A stretch of 64,000 nt of DNA from Lachnospiraceae bacterium (GTDB lineage: Bacteria > Bacillota > Clostridia > Lachnospirales > Lachnospiraceae): NCBI GenBank assembly GCA_910575475.1, contig CAJTGD010000026.1, forward strand, positions 22,929 through 86,928. The letters are read 5' to 3'. The notes below the pieces were generated by a model. The model did not search any database. It was not told the DNA's origin and worked only from the letters and a program-made list of their open reading frames with translations. The position numbers and the translations under genes are program-made. Of the stretch, positions 16,677 through 25,243 are shown piece by piece (the stretch's first letter is position 1; every line of letters starts with the position of its first letter).

Positions 16677-16705
16677 TTGACTTAAGGGAGGATAGATAGT
16701 ATAAT
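16677..16705 (+). promoter_or_regulatory. Sigma-A promoter of the sugar ABC importer operon
   Basis: TTGACT at 16677-16682 and a perfect TATAAT at 16700-16705 are separated by 17 bases. Transcription should begin near 16712, so an ATG at 16706 cannot be the start codon of a message made here. Confidence 0.8.
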
Positions 16706-16741
16706 ATGCCCTATAGAAACGAGAAAACGTCGCGGGGTATC

Positions 16742-16888
16742 ATGAAATATGTTCAAAACATTTCAAAAGCGTTTGGGGTGAATGAGAGCGAAGCGTTACG
16801 CGTGGCGAGTCGGATGCGTTCGCGAGAGCGGTATGTTGTGCGGAAAAACGGACGCATTCCGGAGGAACCATTCATGGAGGAGGAATGA
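16742..16888 (+). CDS. Small protein leading the sugar ABC importer operon
   Basis: 48 residues (MKYVQNISKAFGVNESEALRVASRM...). It is basic in the middle and acidic at the end (EEPFMEEE), with no membrane segment. I use the ATG at 16742, the first one inside the expected transcript; an ATG at 16706 abuts the -10 box. Its stop shares ATGA with the permease start, so it may serve to couple translation. The frame also contains another operator-like sequence (AGCGAAGCGTTACGC at 16787-16801). I do not recognise a family; it may act as a leader peptide or a small regulator. Confidence 0.5.
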   Translation: MKYVQNISKAFGVNESEALRVASRMRSRERYVVRKNGRIPEEPFMEEE

Positions 16889-17865
16889 AAGTGGAAAAAA
16901 TCAAACAAAATGCATTTGTAAAGAAGGTGGGGTTTAACAGAATTGTCCTGATCTTTGTACTGCTTTTAATGTACCTGGCATTCGGGGCATTGACCGGCGG
17001 AAGCTTTTTCGGCTTTTCGCGTATCATGAACACCCTGAACTACGTTTACTTTCTGGGATTTCTTTCGCTGGGGGTAACATTCGTGATTGCAACAGGAGGA
17101 ATTGATTTCTCTATCGGGCCGGTGATGTTCTGCTGTTCACTGGTGTCAGGGTATTGCCTGACTACCTACGGTGTGCCCATGGCGCCCAGCCTGATCATGA
17201 GTATCCTGATTGGTGTTTTGTTCGGCGTTTTCAATGGATATCTGGTAGCATACTGGAAGGTACCTCCGTTTATCGTGTCTATGGCAAGCATGAACATTGC
17301 AAAAGGAATCGCGGCCGTATTTACAAAGACTCAGTCCGTAAGCTGGCCGCAGTCAACGACAGATGACGGATGGTACAGGAATTTTATCAACATGAACGGC
17401 ATTCCGGTCGGCCTGTTTATCTTTTTGGGGATTTCAGTCATCTGCGCGATCGTATTGAATAAGACAAAATGGGGACGTTACATACTCTGCCTTGGAAGCA
17501 ATGAAGAGGCTGTCAGGCTTTCAGGCGTGAATGTGAAAAAGTGGAAAATGCTGGCTTACATCATCTGTGGAACTCTGGTCGGCGTGGCATCGATCTTCTT
17601 CGTAGCCGCATACACGACCGTACAGCCCGGATATGGAGACCAGTATAACAATGAAGCGATCGCAGGATGCGTGATGGGCGGTACATCCATGGCCGGCGGG
17701 CTTGCATCCATCAGTGGTACTGTAATTGGTGTATTTATCATTTCTCTTTTACAGCAAGGTATTCTTGCGCTGGGATTTACAAAAGAATATCAGTATATTA
17801 TCACCGGTTTGATCGTTATTGCGGCAGTTTACTCGGACGTTTCCGCAAGACGCAGAAGGAATTAG
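16885..17865 (+). CDS. Sugar ABC transporter permease, first (RbsC-like)
   Basis: 326 residues, very hydrophobic, with about 8-10 membrane helices. Family motifs are VTFVIATGGIDFSIGPVM, GVFNGYLVAYWKVPPFIVSMASMNIAKGI and GSNEEAVRLSGVNVKKWKMLAYIICG, the last being the EAA-like loop that contacts the ATPase in RbsC-type permeases. It starts by ATGA overlap with the small gene before it. The operon also encodes a different permease after the ATPase, so the channel is probably a heterodimer. Confidence 0.92.
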   Translation: MKVEKIKQNAFVKKVGFNRIVLIFVLLLMYLAFGALTGGSFFGFSRIMNTLNYVYFLGFLSLGVTFVIATGGIDFSIGPVMFCCSLVSGYCLTTYGVPMAPSLIMSILIGVLFGVFNGYLVAYWKVPPFIVSMASMNIAKGIAAVFTKTQSVSWPQSTTDDGWYRNFINMNGIPVGLFIFLGISVICAIVLNKTKWGRYILCLGSNEEAVRLSGVNVKKWKMLAYIICGTLVGVASIFFVAAYTTVQPGYGDQYNNEAIAGCVMGGTSMAGGLASISGTVIGVFIISLLQQGILALGFTKEYQYIITGLIVIAAVYSDVSARRRRN

Positions 17866-17896
17866 TGATAGTATAAAAGAAAGGAGAGGTGAGAAA

Positions 17897-19393
17897 ATGG
17901 GCGAAATTATTTTGACAATGAAGGGTATTGACAAGTCTTTCCCTGGTGTTCATGCACTGGATCATGTTGATTTAGAGGTGAGAAAGGGAGAAGTCCTCGC
18001 GCTCATGGGCGAAAATGGAGCGGGAAAGTCAACTCTGATGAAGGTATTGACGGGAATCTATAAAAAGGATTCCGGTACGATCACATATGAAGGAAAAGAA
18101 GTCGAATTTAAAAATACAAGAGAAGCTCAGGACGCCGGTATCGTAATCGTGCATCAGGAGCTGAACATGCTCGGCCATCTGACCGTTGCGCAGAACCTGT
18201 TCATCGGTAGAGAGTTCAAAAAGGGCATCCGGATCGACGACAAGAAGATGAATGAAGAAGCGGCGAAGCTTTTTGAAAGACTGAACGTGCATATCGATCC
18301 GACAGAGACCATGTCCAACCTGACGGTAGGAAAACAGCAGATGTGCGAGATCGCCAAGGCCGTTTCCTTTGACGCCAAGGTCATCATCTTTGACGAGCCG
18401 TCCGCAGCCCTCACGGAGTCTGAGATCGAAGAGATGTTCAAGATCATCCGTGACCTGAAGAAAAAAGACATTGCCATGGTCTATATCTCTCACCGTATGG
18501 ATGAGATCAAGGTAATCACGGATCGCGTTACAGTCATGCGTGACGGTACCTATGTAGGAACACTGATCACAGAAGAGTGTACAAAGGAAGACATCATCAA
18601 CATGATGGTAGGCCGTGTCATTTATGAGGATCCGAAGACCGAAAGCGCGGTTCCGAAGGATGCGCCGGTTGTATTAAAGGTAGAACATCTGAATGCAGGC
18701 AGGATGGTACAGGATGTCAGCTTTGAACTGCGCAAGGGCGAGATCCTCGGATTTTCAGGCTTGATGGGCGCGGGACGTACCGAGACGGCGAGAGCCCTGT
18801 TTGGAGCGGACCCGAAGGAAAGCGGAGACATCTATATCAACGGACAGAAGGTTACCATCAACAATCCGCAGGACGCGGTTAACTGCGGGATCGGATATCT
18901 GTCCGAAGACAGAAAGCGGTATGGTATCGTTGTACAGAAGACCATTGCGGAAAATACAACGATGGCTTCCATGAAGGACTTCATGAGTGGGATCTTTATT
19001 GATAAGAAGAAAGAGACTGATGTTGCCAACCAGTATGTAGAAGCGCTTGCAACCAAGACTCCGGGTGTGGACGAACTGGTTGTAAACCTCTCCGGTGGTA
19101 ACCAGCAGAAGGTCGTTATCGCAAAATGGCTGACACGAAACAGTGACATCCTCATTTTCGACGAGCCAACGAGAGGTATTGACGTCGGAGCGAAGAACGA
19201 GATTTACAAGCTGATGAACAGGCTGGTGGCAGAAGGCAAATCCATTATCATGATCTCCTCGGAGATGACGGAGATCCTGCGTATGAGCGACCGGATCGTG
19301 GTAATGTGCGAAGGAAAAAAGACAGGCGAGTTGGATATTTCCGAAGCAAAACAGGAAACAATTATGAATCTTGCGACAAGAGAGATTGAATAG
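17897..19393 (+). CDS. Sugar ABC transporter ATP-binding protein (RbsA-like, duplicated domains)
   Basis: 498 residues with two fused nucleotide-binding domains. Domain 1 has Walker A GENGAGKST, signature NLTVGKQQM and Walker B VIIFDEPSAAL. Domain 2 has a degenerate Walker A region (GFSGLMGAGRTE), signature NLSGGNQQKV and Walker B ILIFDEPTRGID, exactly as in RbsA/MglA where only the first site is fully competent. The ATG at 17897 follows AAGGAGAGGTGAG. It energises the two flanking permeases on the cytosolic side. Confidence 0.94.
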   Translation: MGEIILTMKGIDKSFPGVHALDHVDLEVRKGEVLALMGENGAGKSTLMKVLTGIYKKDSGTITYEGKEVEFKNTREAQDAGIVIVHQELNMLGHLTVAQNLFIGREFKKGIRIDDKKMNEEAAKLFERLNVHIDPTETMSNLTVGKQQMCEIAKAVSFDAKVIIFDEPSAALTESEIEEMFKIIRDLKKKDIAMVYISHRMDEIKVITDRVTVMRDGTYVGTLITEECTKEDIINMMVGRVIYEDPKTESAVPKDAPVVLKVEHLNAGRMVQDVSFELRKGEILGFSGLMGAGRTETARALFGADPKESGDIYINGQKVTINNPQDAVNCGIGYLSEDRKRYGIVVQKTIAENTTMASMKDFMSGIFIDKKKETDVANQYVEALATKTPGVDELVVNLSGGNQQKVVIAKWLTRNSDILIFDEPTRGIDVGAKNEIYKLMNRLVAEGKSIIMISSEMTEILRMSDRIVVMCEGKKTGELDISEAKQETIMNLATREIE

Positions 19394-19407
19394 AGGAGGG
19401 CGGGAGA

Positions 19408-20382
19408 ATGGCAAACAAGAAAGCTTTTGGTAAATTAAAAGGGCGAGAGGCCATGGTATTGGCAATCATTGTTGCGATGATCGTTCTGTTCAGTATTCTC
19501 AGCCCCACGTTCAGAACCTATCCGACTCTGGTGAGTGTTTTGGACAATTCCTATTATATCACGCTGATGGCACTGGGAGTTACGTTCCCTCTGATCACAG
19601 GCGGTGTAGACCTTTCCATAGGTACAGGACTGGTTTCTTACGCGCTGATCGGCGGATTCCTGATCTTCCAGAAGGGAATGCCGGTTGGGGTTGCGATTGC
19701 GGTATGTATCGGCTTTGGAGTATTGATCGGTGTATTTAACGGTGTACTGGTTGCGATCATGGACCTGCCGCCGTTCCTGGCGACACTGTGTACCTGCATG
19801 ATCACGCGTGGACTCGGACCTGCGCTCTGCGGCGGTTTCGGCGTATCCTGGCCGTCATCCATATCAGCAGACGGAGGCTTCCGGAAGATCTTCAAGTTCG
19901 TGACTGCGGAGGGAACGGTCATACCGATCGGGATCGTGTTTATGATCATCCTGGTAGCGATCATGTCCTTTGTATTAGATCATACCAGGGTAGGGCGTTA
20001 TACGATTGCCATTGGAAGTAATAAAGAGGCAACAAGACTTGCAGGTGTAAACATCAAGTTCTATCATGTACTGGCATATGTGATCTCCGGATTATTTGCA
20101 GGTATGGCAGGGGTTGCATACGCTGCGACTTATGCAACGATCTATCCGGGCGCCGGCGCAGGATTTGAGCTGGATGCCATCGGCGGAGCGATCGTCGGCG
20201 GCGTATCTGCATCCGGCGGTGTAGGAACGATCCTGGGTTCCTTCCTCGGAGTTATCGTCATCTGTCTGATGAAGGTCGGACTTCCGTTTATCGGCCTGCA
20301 GGCAAACTGGCAGCAGATCTTTACCGGTATCGTGCTGATCGCGGCAGTATTGGTAGATGTATTGAAGAAGAAAAAAGACTGA
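19408..20382 (+). CDS. Sugar ABC transporter permease, second (RbsC-like)
   Basis: 324 residues with 8-10 membrane helices and the same motifs as the first permease: VTFPLITGGVDLSIGTGL, GVFNGVLVAIMDLPPFLATLCTCMITRGL and GSNKEATRLAGVNIKFYHVLAYVISG. It is clearly a paralogue of, but not identical to, the gene at 16885. It starts 14 bases after the ATPase stop, with GGAGGGCGGGAG upstream. Permease-ATPase-permease-binding protein order suggests the two permeases form a heterodimeric channel for the sugar or polyol. Confidence 0.92.
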   Translation: MANKKAFGKLKGREAMVLAIIVAMIVLFSILSPTFRTYPTLVSVLDNSYYITLMALGVTFPLITGGVDLSIGTGLVSYALIGGFLIFQKGMPVGVAIAVCIGFGVLIGVFNGVLVAIMDLPPFLATLCTCMITRGLGPALCGGFGVSWPSSISADGGFRKIFKFVTAEGTVIPIGIVFMIILVAIMSFVLDHTRVGRYTIAIGSNKEATRLAGVNIKFYHVLAYVISGLFAGMAGVAYAATYATIYPGAGAGFELDAIGGAIVGGVSASGGVGTILGSFLGVIVICLMKVGLPFIGLQANWQQIFTGIVLIAAVLVDVLKKKKD

Positions 20383-20431
20383 GAAGAAACCAAAACTGTA
20401 GTTTATAAGAAACGGTAAACGAAAAAGAATC

Positions 20432-20445
20432 TGTTTTAAAACAGC
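20432..20445 (+). promoter_or_regulatory. Short perfect palindrome between second permease and binding protein
   Basis: CTGTTTTAAAACAG is a perfect 14-base palindrome in the ~127-base gap. Such intercistronic hairpins often stabilise or attenuate the message so that the binding protein is made in excess over the membrane components; that role is inferred. Confidence 0.3.
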
Positions 20446-20509
20446 AAGAATATGTTGTTCGAGCAAGAACTTCATATATAAAAAAATCTCATTAAAAGGA
20501 GGAAAAAAA

Positions 20510-21679
20510 ATGAAAAAGAAGGTTTTAGCTATTTTACTCAGCGCAGCAATGGTGATCTCCATGGCGGCATGCGGCGGCGGTGGAAATGACAGCGGCGACA
20601 GCGGAAGCGCGGACAGCGGTGCAGCTACGGAAGATGCTGGGGATGCAGCAGATGACGCAGGAAGTTCCGAAGGCGGAAGCAAAGGATATTCTTTCCAGAT
20701 GATCGTTAAGAGCTTCCAGTCTACATACTGGCAGGCAGCAATCCAGGGCGTTGAGCAGGCTAAAGCAGAACTGGGCGTGGAAGTAGAAGCAAACGGACCG
20801 GCGAATGAGTCCGATATCGCTGACCAGGTTCAGATGCTGGACAGTGCAATCGAGAAGAAACCTGACGGAATCGCTTTGGCAGCATGTGATACAAAGTCTG
20901 TAGTTGATTCGCTTGCAAAGGCTCTGGAAGCAGGAATCCCGGTTGTATGTTTCGATACCGGCGTTGATGAGGCTCCGGAAGGTTCCGTATACGCAACGGT
21001 AGCAACCGACAACGCAGCAGCAGGCGCTGTAGCAGCAGAGAATATCTTCCCGGTGATTGAGGAAAAGATCAAGGCTGCAACAACCGACGCGAAGGTTCGT
21101 ATCGGTGAAGTAAACCAGGATGCAACCGCACTGAATATCCAGCAGCGTGGACAGGGCTTCATCGACAAGATGATCGAGCTTTGCAACGGCGCTGACAAGA
21201 AGGTTGCAGTAGTTGGTAACGAATTCTACGTAAACGCAACAGAAGGCGCGGTTGCAGAGGCAGAAGCTGAAGTAATCATCGAAGTTGGCGTTCCTGCACA
21301 GACAACTGTAGATCTGGCTTCCACAGAGGCTCAGAAGATCATGTCCAAGGACGACACGATCGCAATCTTCGGCTCCAATCAGACAACAGCTGAGGGTGTT
21401 GTAACAGCGAACCAGACACTGAACAAGCTGTCAACAGATCCGGAAAAGGGTATCATCGGCGCTGGATTTGACGCTGGTACACCGCAGAAGGAAGCGATCC
21501 TGAACGATCAGCTCATCGGTTCCGTAACACAGTCTCCGCTGATGATGGGTTATGAAGCTGTTGTGACTCTGACCAAGATCTGTGACGGCGAAGAAGTAGC
21601 TGATATCCCGATGGATGGTTACTGGTACAGCAAGGATAACATGGAAGACGATAACATCGCTCCTAACCTTTACGATTAA
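20510..21679 (+). CDS. Sugar-binding lipoprotein of the ABC importer (RbsB/MglB-like)
   Basis: 389 residues. Lipoprotein signal peptide with Cys21 (SMAACGGGG), then a Gly/Ser/Asp-rich linker of ~38 residues and a type I periplasmic-binding fold beginning SFQMIVKSFQSTYWQAAIQG. Typical landmarks are KPDGIALAACD, GIPVVCFDTGVDE, ATVATDNAAAGAVAAENI and GAGFDAGTPQKEAI. It is tethered to the outer membrane face and delivers a sugar or polyol to the permeases. It is last in the operon, has its own strong ribosome binding site (AAAGGAGGAAAA) and is followed by a strong terminator. Confidence 0.93.
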   Translation: MKKKVLAILLSAAMVISMAACGGGGNDSGDSGSADSGAATEDAGDAADDAGSSEGGSKGYSFQMIVKSFQSTYWQAAIQGVEQAKAELGVEVEANGPANESDIADQVQMLDSAIEKKPDGIALAACDTKSVVDSLAKALEAGIPVVCFDTGVDEAPEGSVYATVATDNAAAGAVAAENIFPVIEEKIKAATTDAKVRIGEVNQDATALNIQQRGQGFIDKMIELCNGADKKVAVVGNEFYVNATEGAVAEAEAEVIIEVGVPAQTTVDLASTEAQKIMSKDDTIAIFGSNQTTAEGVVTANQTLNKLSTDPEKGIIGAGFDAGTPQKEAILNDQLIGSVTQSPLMMGYEAVVTLTKICDGEEVADIPMDGYWYSKDNMEDDNIAPNLYD

Positions 21680-21790
21680 TTGTGATTCGAATGGGGCAGA
21701 TATGTCGGCATGAATATCTGGCGCAAAAAGTAAAAGGATCAGATTATGATCAGCTAGTAAAGGTGACTGCAAGTGTGCAGGCGCAAAAAA

Positions 21791-21820
21791 GGAATCGGAT
21801 CTACTCCGATTCCTTTTTTT
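21791..21820 (+). terminator. Rho-independent terminator of the sugar importer operon
   Basis: GGAATCGGA (21791-21799) pairs with TCCGATTCC (21805-21813) around a 5-base loop and is followed by seven T. A run of A before the stem would make it work in both directions. The rest of 21680-21998 shows no convincing gene. Confidence 0.9.
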
Positions 21821-21998
21821 AAAGAAAGCTTGTCAGCAGCAGGCCTTTTGTTGTATAGTTATATGGAACGCCGGAAGATATCGGCTGTGAGAAAAAATAA
21901 AAAGACTGGCTGCGCCGAGAAGCTTATGTATGCTGTGGACCATCTGCTGATCTGTAGCTACGGCAGTTTTTCAGGATCAGGGCAGTGGGAGGGATCAT

Positions 21999-22442
21999 AT
22001 GCTTGATAATGCGGAAACAATGTTTGATAATATGGATCTGATGTTGAAAAAATTAAAGAAAAAATCGTATGAAGAGAATATGCGTCAATTCCTTGGAAAA
22101 AACCAGCACTATTTTCGGGAAATGACGGATCATATGGAGGCGGCGCAGGATAAAGAAAAGGCGGCCGATGAGATTGCGGCGGTATTGGCGGATTGTGTGG
22201 AAGGTCGGTTTGCAAAGGGAGAAAAGAAAAAGATCTCTTCCCGGATGCAGGCGGATATCAATTTTTTTATGATCTATTATATCTTCCCAGCAATTCTTAA
22301 GACAGAGCATGCAGACTGCCGGCTGCTCGCAGACCGGATCTGCGCTGAATGGAAGAGCAGGTTTAAGGACAGCGCAATCGGATATACGGATTATGATTCG
22401 CTGTATGAATCATTCCGGGAGAAAATATTCGGGATTTTTTAA
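21999..22442 (+). CDS. Hypothetical protein, helical
   Basis: 147 residues, start ATG at 21999 with GGGAGGG upstream. The N-terminal half is strongly charged and helical (LKKLKKKSYEENMRQF, MEAAQDKEKAADEIAAVLADCVEG). The C-terminal half contains FFMIYYIFPAILKTEH and ADRICAEWKSRFKDSAIGYTDYDSLYESFREKIFGIF. No signal peptide or clear membrane helix. It stands alone between the sugar operon terminator and the FMN riboswitch. I cannot assign a function; the composition suggests a soluble alpha-helical protein. Confidence 0.65.
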   Translation: MLDNAETMFDNMDLMLKKLKKKSYEENMRQFLGKNQHYFREMTDHMEAAQDKEKAADEIAAVLADCVEGRFAKGEKKKISSRMQADINFFMIYYIFPAILKTEHADCRLLADRICAEWKSRFKDSAIGYTDYDSLYESFREKIFGIF

Positions 22443-22503
22443 GTGAATAGGTCTTGAAATCAATCTCCCAATGCGTTATAATATTTTCTGTAAAAAGAAT
22501 GAA

Positions 22504-22630
22504 TTCTTCGGGGTCGGGTGTAATTCCCAACCGGCGGTATAGTCCGCGACCCGCCTAGGCGGCTGAACTGGTGACTCTTATCAACAGAGAATTCCAGTAC
22601 CGACAGTAAAGTCTGGATGAGAGAAGAAAT
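22504..22630 (+). ncRNA. FMN riboswitch (RFN element)
   Basis: The conserved RFN core is readable in order: TTCGGGGTCGGGTGTAATTC, then CCAACCGGCGGTATAGTCCG, a variable P-stem with CCGCCTAGGCGG, GAACTGGTG, GAATTCCAGTACCGACAG, AGTCTGGATGAGAGAAG. It senses FMN and lies before ribU, with a terminator stem between them, so it should turn off riboflavin uptake by premature termination when FMN is plentiful. Confidence 0.95.
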
Positions 22631-22660
22631 TTATGCCATAAAAGTGTGGATAGAATCAGA

Positions 22661-22686
22661 CCCCGGATTGTTTTCCGGGGTTTTTA
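22661..22686 (+). terminator. Riboswitch-controlled terminator before ribU
   Basis: CCCCGGA (22661-22667) pairs with TCCGGGG (22674-22680), followed by a T-run. It sits ~30 bases after the RFN aptamer and ~120 bases before ribU, as expected for the expression platform of a terminating FMN riboswitch. Confidence 0.85.
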
Positions 22687-22807
22687 TATGCCGCAAAACG
22701 TGACAGGATTTCCGTGAAGAGGTTCTTTCTTTTTAAAATATCGCGGCAATCGGTACGGCCGGCCGAATAACCGCAGACTATCATTATTTTATAAGGAGAG
22801 AAGTAAT

Positions 22808-23434
22808 ATGAGTACACAGACAAACGTAGCAGTAAGAAAAGAATCAAAGACAGATATCCGTACTATTGTTCAGATCGGTATGCTTTCCGCAATTGCGATC
22901 GTATTGATGCTCTTTGAGATTCCGCTCCCATTCGCTCCCTCATTTTATGAGATTGATTTCAGCGAAGTGCCGGTCATGGTCGGATGCTTTGTGATGGGAC
23001 CGCTGGCGGGGGCTGTGATCGAGCTTGTCAAGATCCTGCTGAACCTGGTCATCAACGGAACTGCAACTGCAGGAGTCGGCGAGGCGGCTAACTTTGTGAT
23101 CGGATGTGCGCTGTGCGTTCCGGCAGGGATCATCTATAAGAGGAACCATACAAGAAAGGGCGCTCTGATCGGAATGATCACGGGAACGATCATCATGACA
23201 GTGGCAGGCTGCTTTATCAATGCATTCATCCTGCTTCCGGCTTACGGCGCGGCATTCGGAATGCCGATCGATGCCCTGGTCGGGATGGGAACGGCTGTAA
23301 ACCCCAACATCACCAGCCTGACAACATTCGTGATATTTGCGGTTGCTCCGTTTAACCTGCTGAAAGGGGCACTGGTATCCTTGATCGTATTTATTATTTA
23401 TAAGAAGATCCGTCCAATCTTCAAGATGAGATAA
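22808..23434 (+). CDS. ribU: Riboflavin ECF transporter S component RibU
   Basis: 208 residues, six predicted membrane helices, beginning with a short hydrophilic N-terminus. Family signatures are LFEIPLPFAPSFYEIDFSEVPVMVGCFVMGP and VIELVKILLNLVINGTATAGVGE, which in RibU line the riboflavin pocket. RibU binds riboflavin in the membrane and works with the shared ECF module (EcfA, EcfA', EcfT), which is not in this window. Control by the upstream FMN riboswitch supports the assignment. AAGGAGAG lies before the ATG and a strong terminator follows. Confidence 0.96.
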   Translation: MSTQTNVAVRKESKTDIRTIVQIGMLSAIAIVLMLFEIPLPFAPSFYEIDFSEVPVMVGCFVMGPLAGAVIELVKILLNLVINGTATAGVGEAANFVIGCALCVPAGIIYKRNHTRKGALIGMITGTIIMTVAGCFINAFILLPAYGAAFGMPIDALVGMGTAVNPNITSLTTFVIFAVAPFNLLKGALVSLIVFIIYKKIRPIFKMR

Positions 23435-23455
23435 AAAAATTGGATTTTATAAGGG

Positions 23456-23486
23456 CTTCGGGTACTTTACCCGAAGTCTTTTTTTC
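23456..23486 (+). terminator. Terminator of ribU
   Basis: CTTCGGGTA (23456-23464) and TACCCGAAG (23468-23476) form a 9-base stem with a 3-base loop, followed by TCTTTTTTTC. Confidence 0.9.
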
Positions 23487-23583
23487 ATCCGGACATTTAC
23501 GAATGTGCCGTTTCATCTGGACACCTTCCTCCTATATGGTTTATAATTGAACATGAAAAGTAAGGAAAGGACAGTGGAGCAAG

Positions 23584-24732
23584 ATGAGGAAAAAATTTAA
23601 TACTACCGGCTTATGTATGCCGGAAAAGCATTATATGGCAGACATATCCGAACACCTTCATAAGATAAAAGAATATGTGAATGAAGGAAATTATTTTTCC
23701 ATTTACTGTGCAAGGCAGTATGGCAAAACCACCACATTACATGCGCTGTCCCGTCATCTGGAGAAAGAGTATCTGGTGATCAGCCTTGATTTTCAGGCAT
23801 TGGGAAATGCGTCCTTCCAAAATGAAAATATTTTTTCGCTTACATTTGCAGAATATTTTTTCAGGGAACTGCAGTTGGCAGATTGTGGGAATCCCCCGCA
23901 GCTAAAAGCGCAGTGCGATTTATTAAACTCTGCCATACAGAGCAAAGATGATAAATTTGTCTTATTTCAGTTGTTTGGACATCTTACTGCGATTTGCCGG
24001 ACTGCGCCAAGACCGATCGTATTGATGATCGATGAGATAGACGGAGCTTCGAACAATCAGGTTTTTTTGGATTTTCTTGCTCAATTGAGATACTATTATT
24101 TGGAAAGAGAAAAGAGGAATATGCCGACATTTCACTCTGTAATTCTTGCCGGAGTATATGATATCAGGAGATTGAAAATGAAACTCCGACCGGAAAGCGA
24201 GCACAGATTCAACAGTTCATGGAATATTGCGGCAGATTTTAATATTGATATGAGCCTGTCTGCTGAGGGAATCGGACAAATGCTCACGGACTATGAAAAG
24301 GATTATCATACAGGTATGAATGTACAGGCTATTGCCCGGCTGATCTATGATTATACATCAGGATATCCATTTCTGATTTCACGTATCTGTAAGCTGGTTG
24401 ATGAAGAAATCTCATTAGGCAGGGAGTTTGAGGGAAAAACCGCGGCGTGGACGAAAGATGGGGTTCTGCTCGCCGTCCGTATGCTGATTGCGGAACGCAA
24501 CTCGCTGTTTGAATCTTTGACAGAAAAGCTGGACAACTACCCAGAATTGGAACGCATCCTCCACACACTGTTGTTTGTAGGAAAAGAGGTTCCGTACAAT
24601 GCAGATTCCGAAGTCATTAGTCTTGCCTCAATGTTTGGCTTTGTGAAAAATAGAGATGGAAATGTCGCAATTTCCAACCGTATATTCGAAACACGTCTTT
24701 ACAATCGATTCCTTTCAGTGGAAGATCTGTAG
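23584..24732 (+). CDS. AAA-like ATPase domain protein, N-terminal piece of an amber-interrupted gene
   Basis: 382 residues. The N-terminus (FNTTGLCMPEKHYMADISEHLHKIKEYV) and the P-loop-like segment YCARQYGKTTTLHAL are typical of a clostridial AAA-like family that usually carries a PD-(D/E)XK nuclease domain at its C-terminus. A Walker B-like IVLMIDEIDGA is present. The protein stops at TAG 24730-24732, but the same frame runs on, through ENDIYKASLWDRNQFIVGGHLD, into the nuclease domain at 24799. In relatives, as I recall, this is one protein of ~530 residues. The piece may be a pseudogene or may act with a separately translated nuclease. The natural role of the family is not established. Confidence 0.75.
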   Translation: MRKKFNTTGLCMPEKHYMADISEHLHKIKEYVNEGNYFSIYCARQYGKTTTLHALSRHLEKEYLVISLDFQALGNASFQNENIFSLTFAEYFFRELQLADCGNPPQLKAQCDLLNSAIQSKDDKFVLFQLFGHLTAICRTAPRPIVLMIDEIDGASNNQVFLDFLAQLRYYYLEREKRNMPTFHSVILAGVYDIRRLKMKLRPESEHRFNSSWNIAADFNIDMSLSAEGIGQMLTDYEKDYHTGMNVQAIARLIYDYTSGYPFLISRICKLVDEEISLGREFEGKTAAWTKDGVLLAVRMLIAERNSLFESLTEKLDNYPELERILHTLLFVGKEVPYNADSEVISLASMFGFVKNRDGNVAISNRIFETRLYNRFLSVEDL

Positions 24733-24798
24733 GAAAATGATATTTATAAAGCGTCTCTCTGGGACAGGAATCAATTTATTGTCGGCGGGCATCTAGAT

Positions 24799-25194
24799 AT
24801 GCGGCTGATACTAAAACGATTTGTACAGCATTTTACTGATGTTTATGGGGACAGCGATGAAAAATTTGTGGAAGAATCCGGCCGAAAATTATTTCTGCTA
24901 TATCTTCGCCCAATTATAAACGGGAGCGGAAATTATTATATAGAGTCTCGGACAAGAAACATGGGACGCATAGATGTGATTGTTGATTATAGGGGAGAGC
25001 AATACCTTATAGAGTTAAAAATATGGAGGGGCAAGGAATACCATAACAGAGGGGAGCAGCAAATTATCGGCTATCTGAACGATTACCACAAAAATAAGGG
25101 ATACATGCTGAGTTTTTGTTTTAATAAGAAAAAACAGGTCGGCATACAGGAAATTGTGATTGATGGTAAAACAGTGATTGAAGCGATTGTTTAG
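24799..25194 (+). pseudogene. PD-(D/E)XK nuclease-like C-terminal piece of the interrupted AAA gene
   Basis: 131 residues in the same frame as the preceding gene, 22 codons after its amber stop. The nuclease core GRIDVIVDYRGEQYLIELKIWRG shows the Asp and the Glu-x-Lys of PD-(D/E)XK enzymes, and GYMLSFCFNKKKQVG follows as in DUF1703-like domains. The ATG at 24799 has no convincing ribosome binding site, so independent translation is doubtful. The simplest reading is a single former gene 23584-25194 with one nonsense change. Confidence 0.6.
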
Positions 25195-25243
25195 GGTAAT
25201 GATAGATATAAGAGAATTTACGATGAGGATTTTGCTGATGATT

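Noticed and set aside
16706..16741. Earlier ATG as the start of the small leader protein
   Set aside because: It follows the -10 box (TATAAT 16700-16705) directly, so the message would begin after it.
21773..22006. Open frame of ~77 codons after the sugar operon
   Set aside because: It runs through the strong terminator at 21791-21820 and has no ribosome binding site; composition does not look like a protein.
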